Part shown: positions 45,598 to 56,010 of the stretch, piece by piece
Layout: the number at the start of each line of letters is the position of its first letter
Position numbering within the stretch: the stretch's first letter is position 1
From: Pseudomaricurvus albidus
GTDB lineage: Bacteria; Pseudomonadota; Gammaproteobacteria; Pseudomonadales; Cellvibrionaceae
DNA length: 64,000 nucleotides
Assembly: GCF_018863235.1 (NCBI RefSeq)
Contig: NZ_JAHKRS010000001.1
Location: forward strand, 124,001-188,000
Direction: 5' to 3'
Translations under genes and position numbers: made by a program
The notes under the pieces: model-generated
The model's database searches: none
What the model was told of the DNA's origin: nothing
What the model saw: the letters and a program-made list of their open reading frames with translations, nothing else

Positions 45598-46902
45598 TCA
45601 GCCCGCAGAGCGAGACTGCCAGTTCAGCGACTCAAAAGATAGATGTTCCTGACTGAGAATACGCAGCAAATCCGCTTTTTGGATGTTAACCGCCAGCTCG
45701 ATGCCGCCATCACTGGTGTAATGCTCTTCTGTCACCGCATTGCACTCGTACAATTTGGCCCGCAAACGGGACTGGGACGGTTCCAGACACAGCGTTTCCA
45801 GCACCCGCTCTTCACCCAGCAACTCGGCCACCGCCTCAAATAGCAAATCAATGCCTTCACCCGAGTGAGCCGACAGCCAGACAGCCACGGGCTTGTCCTC
45901 GTCATCGCGATCGAGACGCGGACCAAAATCCTCCAGCAAATCAATTTTGTTGTACACCCGCAGCTGTGGCAGTTCAGCCGCGCCAATCTCCTGCAACACC
46001 TCTTCCACCTGTTCGATGTTGCGGGCACGCTCTTCATCTGCAGCATCAATGACGTGCAACAGCAAATCCGAACTGGCCGCTTCCTCCAATGTAGCACGGA
46101 ACGCCTCAACCAGACGGTGAGGCAGGTGACTGATAAACCCTACGGTGTCAGCCAGCACTGCCGGGCCCAGTGTCGGCAGCGAGATGCGGCGCATGGTTGG
46201 ATCCAGGGTCGCAAACAGCTGATCCTGGGCATAGACGCCGGCATCGGTAATGCTGTTGAACAACGTGGATTTGCCAGCGTTGGTGTAGCCCACCAGCGAG
46301 ACGGTGGGCACCTCTGCCCGACGGCGGGAACGACGCCCCTGATCACGCTGACGGCGCACCTTTTCCAGGCGCTTCTCGATGGCTTTGATACGGCCACGCA
46401 ACAGACGCCTGTCGGTCTCAAGCTGGGTTTCACCCGGCCCGCGCAGACCAATCCCGCCTTTTTGCCGCTCAAGGTGAGTCCAGCCACGAATCAGCCGGGT
46501 CGACATATGACGCAGCTGCGCCAGCTCAACCTGCAATTTACCTTCGTGGGTTCGGGCACGCTGGGCAAAGATATCGAGAATCAGGCCGGTGCGATCCAAA
46601 ACACGGCATTTGAGTTCGTGTTCCAGGTTGCGCTCCTGACTGGGAGAGAGATTGTGATTGAAGATCACCAGTTCTGCCTGGTGCAATTGCACACACTGCT
46701 TCAGCTCTTCCAGTTTGCCGGTTCCGACAAAATAGCGGGCATGGGGAGTGGACCGCTGACCGGTAATAAAATCGACGGGGTCGCCACCTGCTGACAACAC
46801 CAGTTCTTCAAATTCACGGGGATCATCGGGATCGGTATGCTGGGGAAACTCCAAATGAACCAGCACAGCCAGTTCACCGGAGTCGGGACGATCAAAGAAC
46901 AA
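45598..46902 (-). CDS. hflX: ribosome-associated GTPase HflX
   Basis: A 434-residue GTPase that splits stalled or heat-damaged ribosomes. The HflX N-terminal domain (DRPDSGELAVLVHLEFP, then GTGKLEELKQ) is followed by a coiled coil with QKGGIGLRGPGETQLETDRR, and the G domain with G1 GYTNAGKST, G3 DTVGFI and NKIDL. The start is TTG at 46902: the frame is closed only 12 bases earlier, GAGG lies seven bases before the TTG, and MFFDRPDSGE matches the family start. The gap from the hfq stop is 17 bases. Confidence 0.95.
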   Translation of the reverse strand: MFFDRPDSGELAVLVHLEFPQHTDPDDPREFEELVLSAGGDPVDFITGQRSTPHARYFVGTGKLEELKQCVQLHQAELVIFNHNLSPSQERNLEHELKCRVLDRTGLILDIFAQRARTHEGKLQVELAQLRHMSTRLIRGWTHLERQKGGIGLRGPGETQLETDRRLLRGRIKAIEKRLEKVRRQRDQGRRSRRRAEVPTVSLVGYTNAGKSTLFNSITDAGVYAQDQLFATLDPTMRRISLPTLGPAVLADTVGFISHLPHRLVEAFRATLEEAASSDLLLHVIDAADEERARNIEQVEEVLQEIGAAELPQLRVYNKIDLLEDFGPRLDRDDEDKPVAVWLSAHSGEGIDLLFEAVAELLGEERVLETLCLEPSQSRLRAKLYECNAVTEEHYTSDGGIELAVNIQKADLLRILSQEHLSFESLNWQSRSAG

Positions 46903-46919
46903 CGACGTACCTCAAAAGT

Positions 46920-47174
46920 TTAGCCTTCGCCCTCTTCGCCTTCACCCTGAGGGTTCAGCATAGGCACACGCACTGCGCGAGAAGGAACGACGGTAGAAAT
47001 TGCATGTTTGTAGACCATCTGGCTGACGGTGTTTTTCAACAGAACAACAAACTGGTCAAATGACTCAACCTGCCCCTGAAGTTTGATGCCGTTAACAAGG
47101 TAAATGGACACGGGAATACGTTCTTTTCGCAGAACGTTCAAGTAAGGGTCTTGTAGACTATGCCCCTTTGACAT
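46920..47174 (-). CDS. hfq: RNA chaperone Hfq
   Basis: An 84-residue Sm-like protein forming a hexamer that pairs small RNAs with mRNAs. The Sm1 motif ([23 protein letters not shown]) and the Sm2 motif [12 protein letters not shown] are complete, with the distal and proximal RNA-binding residues expected. The C-terminal tail is short (about 15 residues, acidic: GEGEEGEG) compared with the E. coli tail. AAAGGAGA precedes the ATG. It heads hfq-hflX-hflK-hflC. Confidence 0.97.
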   Translation of the reverse strand: MSKGHSLQDPYLNVLRKERIPVSIYLVNGIKLQGQVESFDQFVVLLKNTVSQMVYKHAISTVVPSRAVRVPMLNPQGEGEEGEG

Positions 47175-47269
47175 AATGGTTCTCCTTTGCTGAATAGCAA
47201 TTACAAGCTGCCGTTAAATCCGGTTGTGTCTAAATTCAGCCGGGCGGCAAGTAAGCGTTAATAAAAATG

Positions 47270-47298
47270 ACTATAAAAACTGACTGTACACCTAACAA
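47270..47298 (-). promoter_or_regulatory. probable hfq promoter
   Basis: On the minus strand, -35 TTGTTA (47298-47293) and -10 TATAGT (47275-47270) are exactly 17 bases apart, giving a leader of about 90 bases. It lies in the gap between miaA and hfq, so hfq can be transcribed on its own as in other bacteria. Confidence 0.7.
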
Positions 47299-47316
47299 TT
47301 ATAGGTGCAGCCCCTA

Positions 47317-48294
47317 TTATAGGGGCGTTTCGGGTAAAAAGTTCAGAAATTCCTTGATAAGAACTGTTTTTTTGAGAAATTGGCCCTCCTCGGTGTCCGT
47401 ATAGAGCCAATTGAGCTGATCCCACCCCCTCAACCAGGTTAATTGACGCTTGGCCAGTTGACGGGTAGCCACAACCCCTCGCGTCACCATTTCGTCATAA
47501 GTGCACTCTCCGGCCAGATAATCCCAAACCTGACGGTATCCCACCGCGCGAATCGCCGGCAGGTCCGGGTGCAGATCACCGCGATTGTATAACCGCCGGA
47601 CCTCTTCCAGAAAGCCGTTCTGCAGCATGAGCTCAAAGCGCCTGGCAATGCGATCATGCAACACCGCCCGATCACGCGGAGCAATCGCCACCTGTACGAC
47701 ATGAAATCTCTGATGAAGATCCTGCGCCTGACGATCCTGCTGCTGACGCAGTTCAGTCATGGTTTTGCCGGATACCCGATACACTTCCAGCGCTCTGCTG
47801 AGTCGCTGCGAGTGGTTAGGGTGGATCGCAGCGGCAGATTCCGGATCGACAGCTGCCAGCTGCTCGTGAATGGCCGGCCAACCCAACTTCTCAGCCTCGG
47901 CTTCGATAGCGGCTCTGACCTCCTGATCAGCAGCGGGCATATCGGCAAAGCCTTCCAGCAGTGCTTTGAAATACATCATGGTGCCGCCCACCAGCAGCGG
48001 TATTCGCCCCTGAGCGACAATGTCTTCAATTTCCCGCAGAGCATCTTCGCGAAACTCTGCCGCAGAATAAGGCTCACTCGGGTCACGAATATCCATCAGT
48101 CGATGGGGTGCCAGCGCCTGCTCTTGTGCACTGGGCTTGGCACTGCCAATATCCATCTGACGGTACACCAGAGCAGAATCCACACTGATGATGTCCACCG
48201 GTAACTCTTCTCGCAAGGCGATCGCGAGATCCGTCTTACCTGAGGCGGTGGGTCCCATCAGAAAAATCAGCAGCGGTTTGTTAAAACGGGACAT
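47317..48294 (-). CDS. miaA: tRNA dimethylallyltransferase MiaA
   Basis: A 325-residue enzyme that adds dimethylallyl to A37 of tRNAs reading codons that start with U. The P-loop [15 protein letters not shown], the [17 protein letters not shown] segment, [17 protein letters not shown], and [18 protein letters not shown] are diagnostic. Length is normal. It is normally preceded by mutL; here three opposite-strand genes separate it from mutL. Confidence 0.96.
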   Translation of the reverse strand: MSRFNKPLLIFLMGPTASGKTDLAIALREELPVDIISVDSALVYRQMDIGSAKPSAQEQALAPHRLMDIRDPSEPYSAAEFREDALREIEDIVAQGRIPLLVGGTMMYFKALLEGFADMPAADQEVRAAIEAEAEKLGWPAIHEQLAAVDPESAAAIHPNHSQRLSRALEVYRVSGKTMTELRQQQDRQAQDLHQRFHVVQVAIAPRDRAVLHDRIARRFELMLQNGFLEEVRRLYNRGDLHPDLPAIRAVGYRQVWDYLAGECTYDEMVTRGVVATRQLAKRQLTWLRGWDQLNWLYTDTEEGQFLKKTVLIKEFLNFLPETPL

Positions 48295-48474
48295 AATATA
48301 TAACCTTCAAAGCAAGCTGTATTACACTTGCAGACGCGCCATTCTAACAAGCCACATGAGTCACTCCCACCCCAATCTATAAAGGAGTAAACTCGGTAGA
48401 GTATTTAGACTACACTGACGCAAGAACAGCAATAATATCTGGCACTCAAAGTCTGTCAGCACAAGGAAGAACTT

Positions 48475-48942
48475 TTGACGGCACTTTTCTTACATTGGCT
48501 CCGCCCTCTACCTTGCATACTGATACTCCTGAGCTGGCCATGCCTTGTCCAGGCATCCGAGATTCCAGCACAGAAGGTGCTGGTCGCGTTACATCCCCCA
48601 CCATACCTGGAACACCTGAAACTCAATGAGGCCCGGGCCATTTTTACCATGAGAGTTAAACACTGGCAGGACGGCAGTGACATCACGGTATTTGTGCTTC
48701 CCGACCAGAACGACCTGCACCGAAACTTTGTCGTGCAGACTCTCAAACTATTGCCTCATCAACTGCGACGACACTGGAACCGGCAAGTCTATACCGGCAT
48801 CGGACGCGCGCCTGTTGAAGTCAGATCGGTAACTGACATGCGTCAAAAACTCATGGCCACTCCCGGCAGCATTGGCTATTTACCTCTTTCAAGCAACACA
48901 GGAGAAGTCAGCGATGAGCTTATTTACTTCTCACTGCAATAA
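48475..48942 (+). CDS. exported PstS-like substrate-binding protein, small
   Basis: A 155-residue protein with a signal peptide (cleavage near LVQA-SE). The mature part resembles the small PstS/phosphate-binding-like family found with GGDEF or porin genes (LNEARAIFTMRVKHWQDGSDITVFVLPD, then GSIGYLPLSS). It is too short for a full two-lobed transport protein and probably senses a ligand. The start is TTG at 48475 with AAGGA upstream. Its end overlaps the next gene by 29 bases, so the two are coupled. It is the first of three plus-strand genes lying between miaA and mutL. Ligand unknown. Confidence 0.7.
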   Translation: MTALFLHWLRPLPCILILLSWPCLVQASEIPAQKVLVALHPPPYLEHLKLNEARAIFTMRVKHWQDGSDITVFVLPDQNDLHRNFVVQTLKLLPHQLRRHWNRQVYTGIGRAPVEVRSVTDMRQKLMATPGSIGYLPLSSNTGEVSDELIYFSLQ

Positions 48943-50146
48943 ACTTCTGCCAGCGGCACTCGCCATGTCTTTCCTGCTGCAACCGGACATCGCCCGAGCC
49001 GACGACTGGAACTGGCACGGCTACATCAGCCAGGGAGCCATCTACACCACCAAGAATGAATTTTTCGGCAACAGCGAAGACGTCAGCTGGGATTTTAACA
49101 GCGTCATCGGTGGCGTTAGCTGGGACGCAACGAAAAGACTCCGTTTTTCCGCTCAGGCCATTTACCGTCAGGCGGGTGAAACCTCACCCGACAAAGTCTA
49201 CACCGATTACGCCATGATCGATTTCAACCTGATTGACAACCTTCAGGGGCAAATGGGCATCAGAGCCGGCCGCATCAAAAACCCTTACGGTTTCTTCACC
49301 GACACCCGTGATATTGCTGCCAACAGATCCTCCGTTCTGTTGCCGGAATCGGTTTACTACGATTCCCTGAGAGATGTTTTTCATACCTCGGATTCCATAT
49401 CACTTTACGGCAGCTGGTACTGGGGACAACACCTGATTCAGGTTGATGCTCTGAGCGGCAAGCCCTTATTCACCGAAGCTTCCGCCAATGAGTTTACAAT
49501 CCCCTTGGGTATCAAGGGGGATTTTGAAGGGAAAGATGCCAGAATTTTCCGGATAATGACGGAATCTTACGGCGGCAAGCTCAGGCTGGCCTACACCCGC
49601 GCCGAAACACTTGTAAAATTCACACCGGATCCTGGCACTCGAGAAATCACGGTGTCTCCTGGCGTCACAATGACTGCACCACTGAATGGATACCCGGGCA
49701 AAACCAGGACAAAAATCAACATTTGGTCTATAGAGTTTAACTACGGCCAGTGGCAGTTTACCAGCGAAATTCTGGACTGGAATCTGCGTCGTAAAGACAG
49801 CTCACCCAGAGGAGGTACAGAGTACGACAGCCTGGGCATGTACGGATCGATTCACTACCGAATCAACCCGCAACTGCAGGTCTACATTCGACGGGACATT
49901 CTCTATCGCAACACTGACGATAAGGATGGTGAAAAATATGCAGCAGCCACTGGCAATCCAGCTCACAACCAGTATGCCTTTGATACGACAGTCGGCGTGA
50001 AATTTGAACCGGATGATCACTGGCACCTGGCTTTGGAAGCTCATCATGTCCGGGGCACAGCCTGGTTATCGTATAATGACAACGACCTTTCACAAGCCAG
50101 TAAAAAGTGGACCATGATTGCAGCGGAAGTCAGTTACCGTTTTTAG
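48914..50146 (+). CDS. porin-like outer-membrane protein
   Basis: A 410-residue protein with a signal peptide (cleavage after IARA-DD) and then beta-strand pattern throughout: aromatic alternation (WNWHGYISQGAIYTTKNEFFG, AYTRAETLVKFT) and a C-terminal strand ending VSYRF. This is the profile of a 16- or 18-strand barrel, but I cannot name a family. The ATG at 48914 has GGAG upstream and overlaps the binding-protein gene. With the binding protein and the GGDEF-EAL protein it forms a likely ligand-sensing operon. Confidence 0.75.
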   Translation: MSLFTSHCNKLLPAALAMSFLLQPDIARADDWNWHGYISQGAIYTTKNEFFGNSEDVSWDFNSVIGGVSWDATKRLRFSAQAIYRQAGETSPDKVYTDYAMIDFNLIDNLQGQMGIRAGRIKNPYGFFTDTRDIAANRSSVLLPESVYYDSLRDVFHTSDSISLYGSWYWGQHLIQVDALSGKPLFTEASANEFTIPLGIKGDFEGKDARIFRIMTESYGGKLRLAYTRAETLVKFTPDPGTREITVSPGVTMTAPLNGYPGKTRTKINIWSIEFNYGQWQFTSEILDWNLRRKDSSPRGGTEYDSLGMYGSIHYRINPQLQVYIRRDILYRNTDDKDGEKYAAATGNPAHNQYAFDTTVGVKFEPDDHWHLALEAHHVRGTAWLSYNDNDLSQASKKWTMIAAEVSYRF

Positions 50147-50160
50147 ACGACCACACATGG

Positions 50161-52587
50161 ATGGATCTCATTATGTTCTTCAGCCTGAAATGGAAAGCTG
50201 TCATTCTCGTTCTCACCATCCTGATTATTTTGTGTGGATTTCTGGCCACCCTGAACAGCAACCAGCTGCATACGCTTTCCAGACAACAGCAACAACAGCA
50301 GTTCGAAAAATTGCACCGCGTCATGCAGGGGTTACTGGATCAATCCTACCGTCAAAATTTGCAACTGATCGACCTGATCCCCCTCCTCAGTAATAACCCT
50401 CAACAAGGCAGCCAGAAAAGCAGCCTGATACAAACACTGAATCAACAGTGGTCCAGTTTGCAGCTCAATTGGGGCATTGAATCTGCCACACTGTTTGATG
50501 AACAGGGCACAGTATTGTGGCAAACACCACAGGCATCCACCCACTCAACGGTCAACCTGTCCTCTCACACATCACCTCACTGGGAAGTGCTTTGTGAAAG
50601 CATGTGTTACCAGATCGTAACCGCTCCTGTACTGAATCCTGGGGGCAGCCCCCTTTACCTGTTGTTCGATATCAACATGGCTGACCTGCTGATCGGCTTC
50701 AGTGAAATTACCGGTGCCGATATTGGCATTTTGATTCCGCCCAATAACGATCACCAGCCCCTGTCTCAACTGAACAACTGGAACAAGGACCTGCTACAAC
50801 TGACTCATTTTCGCAAGACATTGCCGATTTTGACTCAGCTGGAACAGTCAAAGACTTTTGATTCGCTACGACACAAAAGCAGCTCGGTTCAAATAGACGA
50901 AGAAAGCTATGAAGTCAGCATGATTCCCATTGATCAGGGCTCACCAGAGAACTTTTTTGCCATCATCGTCAACACCAGCGCCAGCGTGCAACTCATGCAA
51001 TCATCCCGCCGCGCTTTAATCATGGTGGCCATCGCCGGCATTACCATATCCTGTTTTTTGTTACTGGCTTTTCTGTGGAAGCCAATCACACGCCTGCATC
51101 GTCAGGCAAAGTTGTTGCCGCTTTTGTCCAGCGGCGAATTTCAAGTGACACTGGATCAGTTGAGAAAAAATCGTTCCAGCCACTGGCTTAAAGATGAAAT
51201 CGACGTACTCAATGAAACCGAAGAGATGGTCTGTCAACAGCTCACTGAAATGCGACTGGAGATTCATCAGCAAACCAGACATCTTCATAACATCGCCATG
51301 TATGACAGCCTCACCAGCCTAGCCAACCGGCGGGCGCTGATGGACCAACTGAAAACAGCGATAAAAGAAACTCAAGCTAACGGCACAAACTGCTCCCTAC
51401 TGTTTATCGACCTGGATAATTTCAAGCGCATTAATGATTCCATGGGCCACAATGCCGGTGATGAACTGCTAAAAATTGTAGCCCAGCGCCTGCGAACCTG
51501 TGTACGCAGTTCAGACTTTATTGCCCGATTGGGAGGTGATGAATTCTGTGTACTGATCACTGAATTAAGCAAACCTCAAGATGACGAAATAGTTGCCAAA
51601 CATATTTTGAACCAGCTTCAAAATCCGATCAAACTTCGTGCTGCTGAAGTGATTGTCTCTGCCAGCATTGGCGTTGTGTCTGCACCCAAAGATGGAAAAA
51701 CCAGTGAAGATCTACTGCAAAATGCAGACTTGGCCATGTACACAGCCAAAGCACTCGGCCGTAACAAATACCAGCGTTTTACTCATAACATGACCGATCT
51801 CGCTGTCGCCAAAATGGAATTGGAAAATGAATTACGCAAGGCGCTGCAAGAAAACGAGTTTGTGCTTCACTACCAACCGCAATTCGATCTTAACAGCGAC
51901 AAACTGATTGGTTTTGAGACCCTGATCCGATGGCAGCATCCTGTCCGTGGTCTGCTACTTCCAGATACATTTATCAGCCTGCTGGAAGAAACAGGACAGA
52001 TCCTGAAACTGGGCCAATGGATTCTGGAAGAGACCTGCCGCCAGGCCAGGGAGTGGGTCATTGCTGGCTTTGATAACATCCGCATCGCCGTAAATATTTC
52101 ACCCCGACAACTACAGGATCCCGACCTTCCTGAACAGATTCAGAAAGCCCTGCATCACCATCAATTATCTCCACAGTCCCTGGAACTGGAATTGACTGAA
52201 ACCATGTTGATGGAAGACATTGAACTGACTCAGGAACAACTCTCACAATTGCAGGCACTGGGCATCAGTATCGCCATCGACGACTTTGGAACGGGTTATT
52301 CTTCACTGAGTTATCTGAAATCCCTGCCACTGGATATCCTCAAGATTGATCGCACCTTCATCAAGGACTTGCCCGGGGACAGCGACGATCTGGAAATCGT
52401 CAGTGCAATCATTGCTATGGCCCACAAACTGAATCTAAAACTAGTGGCCGAGGGCGTTGAGACTGAAGCTCAGAGGGATATTCTGCAGCAGAATAATTGC
52501 GACTACGCTCAGGGTTACCTCTATTCCAAACCATTGCCGGCGGAAGACGCCAGAGCCCTGTTGCAGACTCTGTCTTCCGCGAATTAA
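50161..52587 (+). CDS. membrane GGDEF-EAL c-di-GMP enzyme
   Basis: An 808-residue inner-membrane protein. Two spans (about residues 9-31 and 284-307) enclose a periplasmic sensor domain. A GGDEF domain follows, with GGDEF at about 458-462. The EAL domain has ETL in place of EAL at about 586-588 (the catalytic Glu is kept), NISPRQLQD, ELTETMLMED, IDDFGTGYSSLSYL and AEGVETEAQRDIL. Both cyclase and phosphodiesterase look intact by motif. The start could be ATG 50161 or ATG 50173, since no strong ribosome site decides. It is the third gene after the binding protein and porin, which may pass a periplasmic signal to it. Its base composition looks more AT-rich than its neighbours. Confidence 0.9.
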   Translation: MDLIMFFSLKWKAVILVLTILIILCGFLATLNSNQLHTLSRQQQQQQFEKLHRVMQGLLDQSYRQNLQLIDLIPLLSNNPQQGSQKSSLIQTLNQQWSSLQLNWGIESATLFDEQGTVLWQTPQASTHSTVNLSSHTSPHWEVLCESMCYQIVTAPVLNPGGSPLYLLFDINMADLLIGFSEITGADIGILIPPNNDHQPLSQLNNWNKDLLQLTHFRKTLPILTQLEQSKTFDSLRHKSSSVQIDEESYEVSMIPIDQGSPENFFAIIVNTSASVQLMQSSRRALIMVAIAGITISCFLLLAFLWKPITRLHRQAKLLPLLSSGEFQVTLDQLRKNRSSHWLKDEIDVLNETEEMVCQQLTEMRLEIHQQTRHLHNIAMYDSLTSLANRRALMDQLKTAIKETQANGTNCSLLFIDLDNFKRINDSMGHNAGDELLKIVAQRLRTCVRSSDFIARLGGDEFCVLITELSKPQDDEIVAKHILNQLQNPIKLRAAEVIVSASIGVVSAPKDGKTSEDLLQNADLAMYTAKALGRNKYQRFTHNMTDLAVAKMELENELRKALQENEFVLHYQPQFDLNSDKLIGFETLIRWQHPVRGLLLPDTFISLLEETGQILKLGQWILEETCRQAREWVIAGFDNIRIAVNISPRQLQDPDLPEQIQKALHHHQLSPQSLELELTETMLMEDIELTQEQLSQLQALGISIAIDDFGTGYSSLSYLKSLPLDILKIDRTFIKDLPGDSDDLEIVSAIIAMAHKLNLKLVAEGVETEAQRDILQQNNCDYAQGYLYSKPLPAEDARALLQTLSSAN

Positions 52588-52602
52588 AGCTGCTCTCCCG
52601 AA

Positions 52603-54501
52603 TTACTGCCCCCGCAAAAACAACTTGTCCAGCTCATCCAGTGTTTGCAATGCCCAGGTGGGACGTCCGTGGTTACACTGCCCACTGCGCTCTGTCGCCT
52701 CCATATCACGCAACAAAGCGTTCATTTCCGGAATCGTCAGCTTGCGGTTGGCCCGCACAGAACCGTGACAGGCCATGGTACTGAGAATTTCATTGATGTG
52801 ATGATCGATGCGTTTGCTGGAACCGTACTCCAGCAGATCCGACAGTACATCACGCACCAGTTGCTCAACATTGGCACGGTTTAAAATCACAGGCACTTGG
52901 CGGATCAGCAAACTCTCCGGTCCTGCGCGCTGTAATTCAAACCCCAGCGAGCGAAAGACATCATCGTGTTCTTCCGCGCAATCGGCTTCTTTTTGGCTGA
53001 CGGCAATGGTTTCGGGCACCAGCAACGGCTGCGTCTGAATTCCCTGTTCTGCCACAGCCAGCTTCATACGCTCGTAGGTAATTCGCTCGTGGGCTGCGTG
53101 CATATCCACCACAATCAATCCCTGGGCATTTTCAGCCAGAATATAAATGCCTTTCAACTGGGCAATGGCATAGCCCAGCGGTGGGATTTCACTGTCAGTG
53201 CGTTCCAGCTCGTCAAAACTGGCCCCTGAAGCCCGCGGCGTGAAAGCTGCCGACGGCATCTCCCGAGAAGAGCCATACAGCTGCTGATACGCAGGCATTT
53301 GTTCACTGACACTCTGCGCCGAAACATCACCGTTGCCGCTGTAACCACCAAACATGGACGGCGCCGAGGAACTGCCCGATGCAGGTGAAGGACGAAACGT
53401 CATACTTTCCTGCTGCTTGAACTCACCCGCTTCAACACCAGAGACCTGAGTGGTCGGCTGCAACGACAGATCAGTGGACGCCTGCATCTGGTCCCTGGGC
53501 CGCACTTCCGCCAGCGCATGATGTAGACTGCGAAACAGGAAGTCGTGCACCATGCGACTGTCGCGGAAGCGCACTTCGTGTTTGGTGGGATGCACGTTTA
53601 CATCCACAGTTGCCGGATTCAACTCCAGATACAACACAAACGCCGGGTGACGGCCGTGAAACAACACATCCTGATAAGCCTGACGCACCGCATGGGTAAC
53701 CAGGCGATCTTTAATGGCCCGTCCGTTGACATAAAAATGCTGCAAGTCCGCCTGGCTACGGGAGAAGGTCGGCAAGGCTACCCAGCCCCACAGTTTTAAA
53801 TCGCCGCGCTCAATATCAATATGCACCGCGTTTTCCATAAACACCGGACCGCACACCTGGGCTACACGCCGCTCCTGCTCGACTTGTGACTGCGCGGCGC
53901 GCCAGCTGTGAATCACTCGTCCGTTGTGACGCAGATTAAAGCCCACATCAAAACGGGACAGTGCCAGCTTTTTGATGTTGTCTTCGATGCGATTGAATTC
54001 TGTTTTTTCGGTGCGCAAGAATTTGCGTCGGGCGGGGGTGTTAAAAAACAAATCCCGCACTTCTACCGTGGTGCCCTGAGGATGAGCAGCAGGCGCCACA
54101 TCCGCCTCCATATCGCGCCCTTCAGCCTTGGCACACCAGCCATTGCTCTCTTCACCGGTATTGCTGGTGACCGTAAGACGGGACACCGAACTGATACTCG
54201 CCAGCGCCTCACCCCGAAAGCCAAGTGTTGCTACCGCTTCCAGATCATCGAGCTGATAGATTTTACTGGTGGCGTGACGACTGAGTGCCAACGGCAAGTC
54301 GTCCTTGTCAATACCGCTGCCGTTATCGCGCACACGCATCAATTTGATACCGCCATTCTCGATATCCACATCGAGACGGGTGGCGCCAGCATCCAGACTG
54401 TTTTCCAACACCTCCTTGATGACAGATGCGGGACGTTCAACCACCTCACCGGCAGCAATCTGGTTAGCCAGTCGCGGGCTCAGTAATTTAATCTTTGACA
54501 T
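52603..54501 (-). CDS. mutL: DNA mismatch repair protein MutL, endonuclease-type
   Basis: A 632-residue protein coordinating mismatch repair. The N-terminal ATPase (GHKL) motifs are present: [34 protein letters not shown] and [11 protein letters not shown]. The C-terminal domain contains [12 protein letters not shown], close to the DQHAxxERxxYE endonuclease motif, and [13 protein letters not shown]. coli MutL lacks this motif and uses MutH. This MutL therefore probably nicks DNA itself. I chose ATG 54501 ([14 protein letters not shown]), the canonical start; the frame to 54570 adds a non-conserved part. Confidence 0.95.
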   Translation of the reverse strand: MSKIKLLSPRLANQIAAGEVVERPASVIKEVLENSLDAGATRLDVDIENGGIKLMRVRDNGSGIDKDDLPLALSRHATSKIYQLDDLEAVATLGFRGEALASISSVSRLTVTSNTGEESNGWCAKAEGRDMEADVAPAAHPQGTTVEVRDLFFNTPARRKFLRTEKTEFNRIEDNIKKLALSRFDVGFNLRHNGRVIHSWRAAQSQVEQERRVAQVCGPVFMENAVHIDIERGDLKLWGWVALPTFSRSQADLQHFYVNGRAIKDRLVTHAVRQAYQDVLFHGRHPAFVLYLELNPATVDVNVHPTKHEVRFRDSRMVHDFLFRSLHHALAEVRPRDQMQASTDLSLQPTTQVSGVEAGEFKQQESMTFRPSPASGSSSAPSMFGGYSGNGDVSAQSVSEQMPAYQQLYGSSREMPSAAFTPRASGASFDELERTDSEIPPLGYAIAQLKGIYILAENAQGLIVVDMHAAHERITYERMKLAVAEQGIQTQPLLVPETIAVSQKEADCAEEHDDVFRSLGFELQRAGPESLLIRQVPVILNRANVEQLVRDVLSDLLEYGSSKRIDHHINEILSTMACHGSVRANRKLTIPEMNALLRDMEATERSGQCNHGRPTWALQTLDELDKLFLRGQ

Positions 54502-54570
54502 GAAATAAATTGATTTTAGACATAAATAAAGAAACCTTTCGCAGTCTCTCCCGCAAAGGAGAAGCTGCAC

Positions 54571-56010
54571 TTAAGAGGCGGGAATTTTAAGCTTTTGCCC
54601 GATCCGGATGGTGCTATTGGTCATCCGGTTGGCCTTTTGTATCTGGCCCACCGTCACATCGTATTGACGGGCAATACCACTGAGGGTGTCGCCGCGAGAA
54701 ATTACATGTTCGGTTGCCATTCCCTTCGATGAAGCAACAGGCTTACCGCCGTATTTGAGGTAGGCCACATAACTTCCAGCCGGCGGAACCGCATAAAAGT
54801 GCTGTTTGATCCCTTTGAAGATGGCTGTCGACAATCTCTGCCGATAGGCGTAACTGTTCAGTTTGTTGGCTTCACCCGGGTTTGAGATAAAACCGGTTTC
54901 CACCAGAATGCTCGGCACATCCGGTGATTTCAGCACCGCAAACCCCGCCTGCTCGACCTGATGCTTGTGCAGATGGGCAAAGGTACCCATGGACTTCAGA
55001 ACCTTGTCACCCACTTGCAGGCTGGAGCCCAGCGTTGCAGTCATGGACAAATCCACCAGCACACCGCGCAACACTTCGTCTTTGTCATCCAGGCTGACAC
55101 CACCAACACCGCCAATCAAATCCGCCTCGTTTTCCTGTTGAGCCAGAAAACGGGCGGTTTCCGAAGTCGCGCCGCTGCGAGACAGGGCAAACACCGAGGC
55201 GCCACTGGCACGAGGATTTTTGAACGCATCGGCGTGAATCGAGACAAACAGGTCAGCTCGCTTCTCACGGGCAATATCCCGACGTTTGCGCAGAGGAATG
55301 TAATAGTCTCCGGTGCGCACCAGCTCTGCCCGATAACCGGGTTCCGCATTGATCATGGCCGCCAACTGCTTGCTGATTGCCAGAACCACGTCTTTTTCCC
55401 GCAGATGACGACCTTTGATTTTAGGACCGGAGGCTCCGGGGTCCTCGCCGCCATGACCGGCATCAATAGCAATGATAATGTCGCGCTTGCCTTTGTGCGT
55501 GCTGACCAGTTTCTCCACGGTTTTTTCGACAGGTTTGTCACGATCAAACAAATCAATCACCAACCGATCGTTTTTGTCGCCGTGTTTGGGCAACACAAAA
55601 CTCTTCGGCTTGATCGAGGCAGACAGATCCAGAACCACGCGCAGATCTTTACCGTTGCGCTCGGCACTGCGAATGCCACGGATGGGCGTATCTGTTAATG
55701 GCAGGTCGGCAAAACTGGTACCCAAACGGGTATTTTCAATATCGATCACCAAGCGGGATGGATTGGAAAGGCTGAACAGTTTGTGCTGCACGGTTGCACT
55801 GAGATCGAACACCAGTCGAGTGCTATCCGGTGCACGCCAGAGACGGACACTTTCCACCTGCACAGCGGCACTAATGACCTGCCCGAATGAGGAGCACACC
55901 AAAAAGACCAGCAGCATCAACAACCGGTGACTGGAAGTCTGTTGCCCTGCCCCCCTAATGGCACAGCTGTCTTTGTAGACACCTTTATTCACTCTGCCAA
56001 CCGCCATCAT
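54571..56010 (-). CDS. N-acetylmuramoyl-L-alanine amidase, AmiB/AmiC type with LysM
   Basis: A 479-residue exported enzyme cutting the bond between MurNAc and the peptide, used in separating daughter cells. After a signal segment (LLMLLVFLVCSSFGQVISA) comes an AMIN domain, then the Amidase_3 domain with zinc ligands in IDAGHGGEDPGA, Glu in REKDVVLAISK, and SIHADAF, and the catalytic ETGFISNPGEANKL. A single LysM domain ends the protein (HVISRGDTLSGIARQYDVTVGQI). The LysM is like AmiB of E. coli, in the same locus next to tsaE and mutL. The start is uncertain: ATG at 56010 or nearby. Confidence 0.92.
   Translation of the reverse strand: MMAVGRVNKGVYKDSCAIRGAGQQTSSHRLLMLLVFLVCSSFGQVISAAVQVESVRLWRAPDSTRLVFDLSATVQHKLFSLSNPSRLVIDIENTRLGTSFADLPLTDTPIRGIRSAERNGKDLRVVLDLSASIKPKSFVLPKHGDKNDRLVIDLFDRDKPVEKTVEKLVSTHKGKRDIIIAIDAGHGGEDPGASGPKIKGRHLREKDVVLAISKQLAAMINAEPGYRAELVRTGDYYIPLRKRRDIAREKRADLFVSIHADAFKNPRASGASVFALSRSGATSETARFLAQQENEADLIGGVGGVSLDDKDEVLRGVLVDLSMTATLGSSLQVGDKVLKSMGTFAHLHKHQVEQAGFAVLKSPDVPSILVETGFISNPGEANKLNSYAYRQRLSTAIFKGIKQHFYAVPPAGSYVAYLKYGGKPVASSKGMATEHVISRGDTLSGIARQYDVTVGQIQKANRMTNSTIRIGQKLKIPAS

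Noticed and set aside
47311-47326. Stem CCCCTA/TAGGGG at the end of miaA as a terminator
   Set aside because: No T-run follows on the minus strand, and it overlaps the last miaA codons; a promoter for hfq lies just after it.
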